Of a stretch of DNA of 64,000 nt, positions 17,938-24,264 are shown one piece after another. Below the pieces are notes generated by a model. It did no database searches and had not been told where the DNA came from. It saw only the letters and a program-made list of their open reading frames with translations. Where the stretch lies: contig DAOSOK010000029.1 of NCBI GenBank assembly GCA_035373905.1, forward strand, positions 1 through 64,000. The letters are read 5' to 3'. The stretch's first letter is position 1. Each line of letters begins with the position of its first letter. The stretch is from Candidatus Ozemobacteraceae bacterium. Lineage in GTDB: Bacteria > Muiribacteriota > Ozemobacteria > Ozemobacterales > Ozemobacteraceae. Made by a program: the position numbers and the translations under genes.

Positions 17938-18729
17938 ATGAAAGCACCCAAGATGTATGATTTGACCCAGCGACTCAGCATTCACACGCCGCCGTGGCCG
18001 AGCTACATGCCCCTGCAGGTCCAGTATTTCAAGCGCATCGCCGGCGCCCACATGGGCCAGGGCGCGAACGGCCAGATCATCAAGACCAGCAACCACGTCG
18101 GCACCCACATCGACGGCGAGATTCACTTCTGCGCCAACGGCCGCACGATCGGCGACACGCCGCTCGAGGACTTCTGCGGCGAAGGCGTTGTGGTCGACAT
18201 CTCCGACTGCGTCAGCGACTACTCGCTCTACTCGCCCGAGATGCTCGAAAAGCGCGCCGAGATCAAGAAGGGCGACATCCTGATCATCAACACCGGCTAC
18301 CACCGCTACGGCTGGGATCAGAAGGAAGCCGACGAGGTGCGCTACATGGTTCGCCACCCGGGGCCAAACCCCGATTTCCACAAGTGGTGCGCCAAGATGA
18401 AGTTCAAGTGGATCGGCGTCGACTGCGGCTCGGCCGACCACCCGATGAACACGATCCTCCGCCAGTGGCACCCGAAGGCCTTCGAGGCCGCCGAGAAGAA
18501 GCTGAAGAAGGATTACGGCAAGGCCTGGGACGAGATGTTCCCCTATGACGAGTATTACCAGGTCATGCACCTCAAGATGTTCCCCAAGGGCATCATCCAC
18601 GCCGAGAACCTCGGCGGCGAGATCGACAAGCTGAAGAACAAGCGCACCTGGATCGGCCTCTTCCCCTGGCGCGCCATCGAACTCGAGTCCTGCATCAGCC
18701 GCATCGTCGCCTTCGACTTCGGCAAGTAA
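17938..18729 (+). CDS. Cyclase-family metal-dependent amide hydrolase
   Basis: This 263-residue enzyme belongs to the cyclase/kynurenine-formamidase superfamily (COG1878). The signature HVGTHIDGEIH spans residues 53-63, where His53, His57 and Asp59 normally bind the catalytic Zn or Mn. Members hydrolyse amide or formamide bonds, including isatin and formylkynurenine. The place after DUF1116 suggests opening of a cyclic amide or ureide intermediate, but this is inferred. AAGGAG sits 13 bases before the ATG. A lysine- and tryptophan-rich C-terminal half (KMKFKWIGVDCGSADHPMN) is consistent with the larger members of the family. Confidence 0.82.
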   Translation: MKAPKMYDLTQRLSIHTPPWPSYMPLQVQYFKRIAGAHMGQGANGQIIKTSNHVGTHIDGEIHFCANGRTIGDTPLEDFCGEGVVVDISDCVSDYSLYSPEMLEKRAEIKKGDILIINTGYHRYGWDQKEADEVRYMVRHPGPNPDFHKWCAKMKFKWIGVDCGSADHPMNTILRQWHPKAFEAAEKKLKKDYGKAWDEMFPYDEYYQVMHLKMFPKGIIHAENLGGEIDKLKNKRTWIGLFPWRAIELESCISRIVAFDFGK

Positions 18730-18789
18730 TCCATTCGTTCATCGAGCAGGTCCGGGCAGCATGTTCCCGGACCTGTTTCGATGAAGATA

Positions 18790-18818
18790 TTGAGCATCCG
18801 GAAAATGCTTGGTAAACT
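18790..18818 (+). promoter_or_regulatory. Sigma-70-type promoter of hicAB
   Basis: TTGAGC (18790-18795), a 17-base spacer and TAAACT (18813-18818) fit a sigma-70 promoter. The -10 ends six bases before the hicA GTG, so transcription would begin at or next to the start codon. Confidence 0.6.
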
Positions 18819-18824
18819 GATCAC

Positions 18825-19082
18825 GTGACTCAACAAAGCAAAATTCTCTGGCAAATCCTCCGAGGGCAGGCAGATAACAACATTTCCTTTTCTGACCTTT
18901 GCTCACTGCTGGCTCACCTTGGATTCGCAATGCGTATCAAAGGTGATCATCATATATTCCATAAAACAGGTGTCGTCGAGATCATCAATCTTCAACCAAA
19001 TGGCAATCAAGCGAAGGCCTACCAAGTGAAGCAGGTCAGAAATTTGATTCTTGAATACCGGTTAGGAAACATCGATGAGTAA
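18825..19082 (+). CDS. hicA: HicA family toxin (mRNA interferase)
   Basis: This 85-residue protein has the double-stranded-RNA-binding-like fold of HicA. LLAHLGFAMRIKGDHHIFHK carries the GxHH motif, whose conserved His (residue 42 or 43) is catalytic in the family. HicA cleaves mRNA to arrest growth and is held inactive by HicB. The start is GTG and there is no Shine-Dalgarno upstream; the promoter places the transcript start here, so leaderless translation is likely. The gene overlaps hicB by eight bases. Base composition is clearly lower in GC than its neighbours, consistent with transfer. Confidence 0.9.
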   Translation: MTQQSKILWQILRGQADNNISFSDLCSLLAHLGFAMRIKGDHHIFHKTGVVEIINLQPNGNQAKAYQVKQVRNLILEYRLGNIDE

Positions 19083-19284
19083 ATACGAAATCATCCTGTA
19101 TTGGAGCGATCAAGACCAGGCCTATATCGCTGAAATCCCTGAACTGCCCGGCTGCATGGCCGATGGGCCGACATATATTGCCGCCCTTCAAAATGCAGAA
19201 GTCATCATCCAGGAATGGATTGAAACAGCGACAGAACTTGGCAGAGAAATTCCCTTGCCCAAAGGCCGCCTGAAATACGCATGA
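19075..19284 (+). CDS. hicB: HicB family antitoxin
   Basis: This 69-residue antitoxin is of the short HicB type: a single partial RNase-H-like domain (SDQDQAYIAEIPELPGCMAD) with no DNA-binding domain visible after it. The family binds and masks HicA. Since the helix-turn-helix or ribbon-helix-helix tail is missing, autoregulation would have to work through another factor or be absent. The start ATG lies within the end of hicA, so translation is coupled. Confidence 0.9.
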   Translation: MSKYEIILYWSDQDQAYIAEIPELPGCMADGPTYIAALQNAEVIIQEWIETATELGREIPLPKGRLKYA

Positions 19285-19365
19285 CATCCCAATTTCGGAT
19301 GTATTCTTGTCATCAGACAATCAGCGAAGAAGACACACATTCGAGAATAGCATAAGGAATTTTTC

Positions 19366-19728
19366 ATGCAGAATATGGAATGGGTGAAGGAGTTCGGCGG
19401 GGCGGTGACGGTTTGTGACGCGGACGGGGTCATTCTGAGCATGAACGAGAAGGCGTGCAGGACGTTCGCGAAGGACGGCGGGGCCTCGCTCGTCGGGAAA
19501 AGCCTGTATGACTGCCACCCGGAAAAGGCGCGGGCGAAGATCCGCGAGATCATGGAAAAGCGCGTCACGAACGCCTACACCATCGAAAAAGCCGGTATAA
19601 AGAAGTTGATATATCAGGCACCATGGTATAAAGACGGCGCGTTCGCGGGCCTCGTGGAATTGTCCATCGAAATTCCTCTCGAGATGCCACATTTCGTCCG
19701 CACCCCGCCTTCGGCCTCGGAAACCTGA
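19366..19728 (+). CDS. Stand-alone PAS domain protein
   Basis: This 120-residue cytoplasmic protein consists of essentially one PAS fold: GAVTVCDADGVILSMNEKAC at residues 11-30 and GKSLYDCHPEKARAKIREIM in the middle. The YTIEKAGIKKLIYQAPWY strands follow. There is no output domain. Such single PAS proteins may bind a small ligand or heme-like cofactor and signal through a partner, but none is identifiable here. The gene is alone between hicAB and a repeat copy. ATG 19366 has weak AAGGAAT upstream. Confidence 0.75.
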   Translation: MQNMEWVKEFGGAVTVCDADGVILSMNEKACRTFAKDGGASLVGKSLYDCHPEKARAKIREIMEKRVTNAYTIEKAGIKKLIYQAPWYKDGAFAGLVELSIEIPLEMPHFVRTPPSASET

Positions 19729-19777
19729 CAGGCGAAGGAACGTTGCCGGAACCGAGGTATTGATTTCTCCATACCAA

Positions 19778-19884
19778 AAGCCCATTTTCCGTTCCCGTTC
19801 GTGCCGAGCTCGTCGAAGCACGAGAGGCTCTCGCCCTTCGACAAGCTCAGGGCGATCGAGTGGCTTTCATTCTGCAGGGCTCAT
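19778..19884 (+). repeat. Palindromic intergenic repeat, best-preserved copy
   Basis: TTCGTGCCGAGCTCGTCGAA / GCACGAG and CGCCCTTCGACAAGCTCAGG form two facing hairpins. The left flank AAAAGCCCATTTTCCGTTCC and right flank TGGCTTTCATTCTGCAGG complete the element. The flanks match those of the copies at 4305 (left) and 1 (right) and so define the unit at roughly 105 bases. Confidence 0.75.
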
Positions 19885-19922
19885 GAGGTTGCCATGATCT
19901 CCTCCCGCGATGTGGGCATAAT

Positions 19923-19951
19923 TTGTCAATTCGGGAATAAATCTGTAGAAT
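19923..19951 (+). promoter_or_regulatory. Sigma-70-type promoter for the NlpC/P60-like gene
   Basis: TTGTCA (19923-19928), a 17-base spacer and TAGAAT (19946-19951) lie 29 bases before GTG 19981. It is one of the better sigma-70 matches in the window. Confidence 0.6.
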
Positions 19952-19980
19952 GAACAGATAATCGTCATCAGGGGGCATTT

Positions 19981-21615
19981 GTGACACACAGGACAGTATT
20001 GGCCGCGGCATTCGCTTTTTCGGTCGCGTTCGGCTATCCGGCGTGCGCGGCACCGGCCTCGGGGGCGATCGTCGAGTCGGGGCCGGCGCTCAGCCTTTCG
20101 ATCGAACAGCCCGCGCAGTATCAGAAAGTGCTCAAGACCGACCTGGCCCTCTTCCGGAAGAGCGCGGAACAGCTCGAGCGATACTGCGAAAACGTCCTGA
20201 CCGATACGTCCTTCATCGCCCGCGCCGGCGTCGAGACGGCGGGGCTTTCGCCCCAGCAGCTGCGCGGCGTTTACCGGTTCTGGTCGTCGTTCGGCAAACA
20301 CCTGGACACTCTCGAAGCGATATCCGACCGCTGGCACCGCGGCTGGGGCAAGTCCCTGTTCGACAGCCAGGTCAGGGAAGGTTTCGAAGGGTATTTCCTC
20401 GGCATCAACGCGAAGATCAGCCGCCTGCTCGCCGTTTCCCGGCTGACGCATTATCTCGCGAAGCGGAAGAAGCTCCGCTCCCTGTTCGACGAGGCCGTTC
20501 CCGAATACAAGATCCCGGCCGAAAGGCTCACGCATCACGCGCTCGGCGCCGTGAGTCCGCAAAGCGTGCTGGCGTTGTATCAGTTCCACACCTCGCACCA
20601 GGAGCACGCGGTGCGCTTCTATCAGGGTTCCTCGAAGGAGTTCCGGCCGGCCGTCGACACCGACGGAACGTTGATCCGGTATTTCGAAGGCACCAAGGAC
20701 ATTCTGGACGGCCTGATCCTGCGCATCGCGAAAGATCCGACCTGGTATAAATATGCGTTCGGCTCGTTCGCCGAGGACGCCATGAACCTGATCTCCCCCA
20801 TGCAGGAGGCCCTGTTCACCTGGGTCGGCGACACCCGCGTCAAGAAGAAGGAGACACGCCTGATCAGGCCCGAGCAGGTCGACGAGATGGAGGCCTTCCT
20901 CCAGCCAGGCGACATCATCATCGAGCGGCAGAACTGGTATCTCTCGAACATCTTCCTGCCCGGCTTCTGGCCGCACGGGGCGCTGTATGTGGGCGACGCC
21001 GCAAAACTCGCACGGTTTCTCGACGGCGATCCCCAGGTCAGGGCGTATTACGCGAAACGCCGCTTCGCCGGCTTCATGGACTGGTTGCAGAAAACATACC
21101 CGGAAAAGCATGCGAGCTTCGTCAAAGCCCCGGCGAAGGGCGAGCACCCGAAATGCGTGCTCGAGGCCATCAGCGAGGGCGTGGTGCAGAACACCCTGCG
21201 CCACACCTGTTATGCCGATTATATCGCCGTCCTGCGGCCGCGCCTTTCGAAACTCGACATCGCGCAGGCGCTCGAAGCGGGGTTCTATTACAACGGCCGG
21301 CCCTATGACTTCGATTTCGACTTCTACACCGAATCCGACCTCGTCTGCACCGAGTTCGTCATCAAGTGCTACGCTCCGTTCAGAAGCAAGAAAGGCCTCG
21401 TCTTCCCCACCGAGCCCGCGATGGGGAAACAAGCCGTGCGAGCGGACGAATTCATCCGGACGCTCGAACGGGAAAAGGGCTCGCCGAAAGCCCAGCTCGA
21501 GTTCGTGTATTTCCTGCGCGGCATTGAAAAGGCCGGGAAGGCGGTCGTCGCCGACGAGAAGGCCCTGATCGAGTCTCTGAACTGGCGCGGCGGGCTTCCG
21601 GGGCCCAAAAACTGA
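19981..21615 (+). CDS. Exported permuted NlpC/P60 (YiiX/YebB-like) hydrolase
   Basis: This 544-residue protein has a signal peptide (RTVLAAAFAFSVAFGYPACA, cut near CAA/PAS). A long helical N-terminal region runs to about residue 300, and a C-terminal circularly permuted papain-like domain follows. The proposed catalytic residues are His332 (FWPHGALYVGD) and Cys456 (DLVCTEFV). The His-before-Cys order is typical of the YiiX/YaeF group, which acts on amide or lipid-linked bonds in the envelope. Substrate is unknown. It starts at GTG. The helical N-terminal region has no match I recognise. It is followed by an MFS carrier 68 bases later. Confidence 0.75.
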   Translation: MTHRTVLAAAFAFSVAFGYPACAAPASGAIVESGPALSLSIEQPAQYQKVLKTDLALFRKSAEQLERYCENVLTDTSFIARAGVETAGLSPQQLRGVYRFWSSFGKHLDTLEAISDRWHRGWGKSLFDSQVREGFEGYFLGINAKISRLLAVSRLTHYLAKRKKLRSLFDEAVPEYKIPAERLTHHALGAVSPQSVLALYQFHTSHQEHAVRFYQGSSKEFRPAVDTDGTLIRYFEGTKDILDGLILRIAKDPTWYKYAFGSFAEDAMNLISPMQEALFTWVGDTRVKKKETRLIRPEQVDEMEAFLQPGDIIIERQNWYLSNIFLPGFWPHGALYVGDAAKLARFLDGDPQVRAYYAKRRFAGFMDWLQKTYPEKHASFVKAPAKGEHPKCVLEAISEGVVQNTLRHTCYADYIAVLRPRLSKLDIAQALEAGFYYNGRPYDFDFDFYTESDLVCTEFVIKCYAPFRSKKGLVFPTEPAMGKQAVRADEFIRTLEREKGSPKAQLEFVYFLRGIEKAGKAVVADEKALIESLNWRGGLPGPKN

Positions 21616-21683
21616 CGGAAGGCGGCCCGGCAAGCCCAGGCAGTCGTTTCAGCCGCGCATGCACGCCGGGATGAGCAGGCACC

Positions 21684-22895
21684 ATGGCGAGGACATCCCA
21701 TCCCTGGTTGCGCATTTTCCTGCCGTTCGCGGCGGGATACTTCCTGTCGTATCTTCTGCGCAACGTCAACGCCATCATCGCGCCGGAGCTGATGAGCGAA
21801 TTGTCTGTCTCGGCCGCCGACCTCGGACTTCTCACCTCTGCCTACCTGTTCGCCTTCGGGGCCTTTCAACTGCCGCTGGGCATCCTGCTCGACCGGTACG
21901 GCCCGCGCCGCGTCGAGACGGTCCTGCTGCTGATCGCCGTCGTCGGCTGTCTCCTGTTTTCGCGGGGGCATGATCTTCAGACCCTTGCCGTCGGCCGCGC
22001 CCTGATCGGCCTCGGCGTCTCGGCCTGCCTGATGGCGTCGTTCAAGGCGTTTTCCCTGTGGTTTCCGCCGGAGCGGCTCGCCTCGCTCAATGCCGCCGTC
22101 ATGGCCGCCGGCGGGCTGGGCGCGTTGACGGCGACGTCTCCCCTCGCCTGGGCCCTCGAACAGACCGGGTGGCGCGGCATCTTCCTCGCGCTCGCCGCGC
22201 TCGCCTTCGCGGTCGCGACCGGAATCTTCACGACTCCCGTCAGACAGGCCGCCGGCACTACCGAGACCCCCGGCGAGCAGCTGCGTTCGATCGGCGGCAT
22301 TCTCGCCAGTTCCGCGTTCTGGCGCTACGCGCCGCAGGCCGCCCTCGTCTCGGGGGGCTTCATGGCGCTCCAGGGACTCTGGGCCGTCCCCTGGCTGATG
22401 ACGGTCAACGGCTGCACGCGGGATGCGGCCGCCTTTCACCTTCTGCTGGTGAGCCTCGCCATGCTCGTGGGTTTTGCCGGGCTCGCCGTCGCGGTGGAAC
22501 CGCTCTCGAGGCGCGGTCTCACCCCGGAACAGATTCTGGTCGGCGGCATCGGCGCGGGGGTCGCGGTGATGGCGCTGATCATCTTCGACGCCGGCCCCAC
22601 GCAGCTTTTGTGGTTCTCAATGGGCCTGGTGTTTGCCATCAGCAACCTCTCGTATGCCCTGTTGAGCGAGAAGTTTCCGTCCCACCTCTTTGGCCGCGTC
22701 AACTCCACCCTGAACATCTTCGTTCTCGGCGGGGCGTTCGGCATCCAGTGGGGCATCGGCATTCTGGTCGACGCGTTCGGCGCCGCCGGATTCGCTCAAT
22801 CTGCGGCTTTCCGCCTCTCCTTCGGCGCCCTCCTGGCCGTCCAGGTTCTCGCCTGGATCGTTCTCCTGTTCCCCGGGAAAAAGAAGGCCCGGTAG
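21684..22895 (+). CDS. Major facilitator superfamily transporter
   Basis: This 403-residue inner-membrane carrier should have 12 helices. The loop between helices 2 and 3 carries LDRYGPRRVETVLL, the MFS motif A, and helix 4 has GRALIGLGVSACLM. The second half begins after a short cytoplasmic loop near residue 200. The general pattern (LLRNVNAIIAPELMSELSVS in helix 1 and its loop) resembles organic-anion or nitrate-type MFS carriers, but the substrate cannot be read. A cluster of rare AT-rich codons like those in many neighbours is not seen here. Confidence 0.85.
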   Translation: MARTSHPWLRIFLPFAAGYFLSYLLRNVNAIIAPELMSELSVSAADLGLLTSAYLFAFGAFQLPLGILLDRYGPRRVETVLLLIAVVGCLLFSRGHDLQTLAVGRALIGLGVSACLMASFKAFSLWFPPERLASLNAAVMAAGGLGALTATSPLAWALEQTGWRGIFLALAALAFAVATGIFTTPVRQAAGTTETPGEQLRSIGGILASSAFWRYAPQAALVSGGFMALQGLWAVPWLMTVNGCTRDAAAFHLLLVSLAMLVGFAGLAVAVEPLSRRGLTPEQILVGGIGAGVAVMALIIFDAGPTQLLWFSMGLVFAISNLSYALLSEKFPSHLFGRVNSTLNIFVLGGAFGIQWGIGILVDAFGAAGFAQSAAFRLSFGALLAVQVLAWIVLLFPGKKKAR

Positions 22896-22914
22896 TGGTG
22901 TGCCAGAGCGGCAT

Positions 22915-22943
22915 TTGACGCTTCCGGCATCCGTACGTACAAT
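22915..22943 (+). promoter_or_regulatory. Sigma-70-type promoter for the exported-protein gene
   Basis: TTGACG (22915-22920), 17 bases and TACAAT (22938-22943) lie 43 bases before ATG 22987, with a strong GGGAGGAG ribosome site between. Confidence 0.65.
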
Positions 22944-22986
22944 TGTTACAATCGAAACGAATCAGCCTCTTTCGGGGAGGAGCAGT

Positions 22987-24144
22987 ATGAAAAAACATGG
23001 CTTCGTCAGAACGTTCAAAGCGGCATTTCTGATCGTCGGGCTCGTCCTGGCCGTCGCGGCGGCCGCCACCGCCGGCGTCATCGACAACGCGAAGTTCGTC
23101 ATGAACAACGGCGCGGAGATGGTCAGCCACTCCCGCAACATCACATCCGGCGTCCGCGAGCTGTACCGCGAACGGCAGTCGGTGCGCAATTTCATCGACA
23201 GCGCCGCAACCCTGATCCAGGCATACAAAGGGCTTTCCGCGAAAAAAAGCACGGACATCCCGCAGATTTTGAAAATAGCTTCTGCTATTGATACGCTCGT
23301 CCGCGAATACAATTACATCGCGCCCAAGGCGAAGGGCGTCTTCACGAAGATCAAGCCCGACCTGAAGTTCTTCGAGTCGATGCAGGAAGTGAAGAGCGTC
23401 AACCTCGGCAACAACACGTCGCAGCTGCAGATCAGGACGATTTCCGACAGCACGCTCGGCAACCTCTCCGGCCTCGCCGGATGGTCCCGCGTCTGGGATT
23501 CGATCAAGGACAAGCCGTCCAACCTCTTCCGCTGGGGCCGCCTGAGCGACGAGTACAAGCTGGGCAAAGCCGAGGGCGGACTCGCGCTCAAGGCCTGCCA
23601 GATCGCGATGGAAGGCATGTCGTATTACGACGAAGCCGATAAATCTCTCAGCCAGCTCCTCGACATCCGCAAGCAGATCAACGGCATCGTCAGCGGCGAC
23701 CTGAACGCCATCCTGAACGTCGGTTCGACGATCAACAGCATCCAGAGTGCCGGCGGCTCGGTCGACCGACTTTCCAAGCTCATCGACAGCGCAACGCCGC
23801 GGTTCACCCAGCGGTTCAACGAACTCAACGCCGCCCAGGATGCCTATCTCAAGGCTCATCAGGCATACCAGGCAAAATACGGAGTCACCGTCGGGAAAAC
23901 GGCCACGACCGCCACGACGACCACACCCCGCACGACATCGCCCCAGACCGCCACGACTTCCGCCTCTTCAGGCGGCGCCGCGGTCGATCTGAAGAGCGCG
24001 ATGGCGGCGTATCAGAAAGCCTACCAGGAGTATACGGCCTGCGTACAGAATTCCCAGTCGACGCAGGACCAGATTCAGGCCGCGATCGAAAAACTCCGGA
24101 CGGCACGCGACCGGTATGAGCGCGCCAAGGCAGCCGGAAAATAA
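22987..24144 (+). CDS. Exported helical hypothetical protein
   Basis: This 385-residue protein is of no family I recognise. The signal peptide runs to about residue 32 (FKAAFLIVGLVLAVAAAATAG). The mature part is mostly alpha-helical with repeated heptad-like stretches (SGVRELYRERQSVRNFIDSA, DLNAILNVGSTINSIQSAG). A Thr/Ala/Ser-rich linker of about 30 residues follows (TTATTTTPRTTSPQ), then a short coiled tail (QDQIQAAIEKLRTARDRYER). The linker looks like a spacer or glycosylation-type region. It has its own promoter and terminator, so it is monocistronic. An in-frame ATG at 22900 exists but lies upstream of the promoter. Confidence 0.7.
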   Translation: MKKHGFVRTFKAAFLIVGLVLAVAAAATAGVIDNAKFVMNNGAEMVSHSRNITSGVRELYRERQSVRNFIDSAATLIQAYKGLSAKKSTDIPQILKIASAIDTLVREYNYIAPKAKGVFTKIKPDLKFFESMQEVKSVNLGNNTSQLQIRTISDSTLGNLSGLAGWSRVWDSIKDKPSNLFRWGRLSDEYKLGKAEGGLALKACQIAMEGMSYYDEADKSLSQLLDIRKQINGIVSGDLNAILNVGSTINSIQSAGGSVDRLSKLIDSATPRFTQRFNELNAAQDAYLKAHQAYQAKYGVTVGKTATTATTTTPRTTSPQTATTSASSGGAAVDLKSAMAAYQKAYQEYTACVQNSQSTQDQIQAAIEKLRTARDRYERAKAAGK

Positions 24145-24164
24145 CGGAGCCACGAATCATCCGC

Positions 24165-24194
24165 GGGGCGCCATGACGGCGCCCCGTTTTTATT
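24165..24194 (+). terminator. Rho-independent terminator
   Basis: GGGGCGCC / GGCGCCCC forms an 8-base perfect stem with a 5-base loop, followed by GTTTTTATT, 20 bases after the stop of the exported-protein gene. Confidence 0.85.
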
Positions 24195-24203
24195 CGTGCC
24201 GTA

Positions 24204-24232
24204 TTGAAGCGATCCCCGCCCCGGGTTACACT
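24204..24232 (+). promoter_or_regulatory. Sigma-70-type promoter for the phosphatase pair
   Basis: TTGAAG (24204-24209), a 17-base spacer and TACACT (24227-24232) lie just after the terminator and 32 bases before ATG 24265. Confidence 0.5.
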
Positions 24233-24264
24233 GTCGCCAGAGGATCAGGAAGGCACCAGACAGG

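Noticed and set aside
19867..21633. A 588-codon minus-strand open frame
   Set aside because: It is antisense to the permuted NlpC/P60 gene, which has a promoter, signal peptide and catalytic residues.
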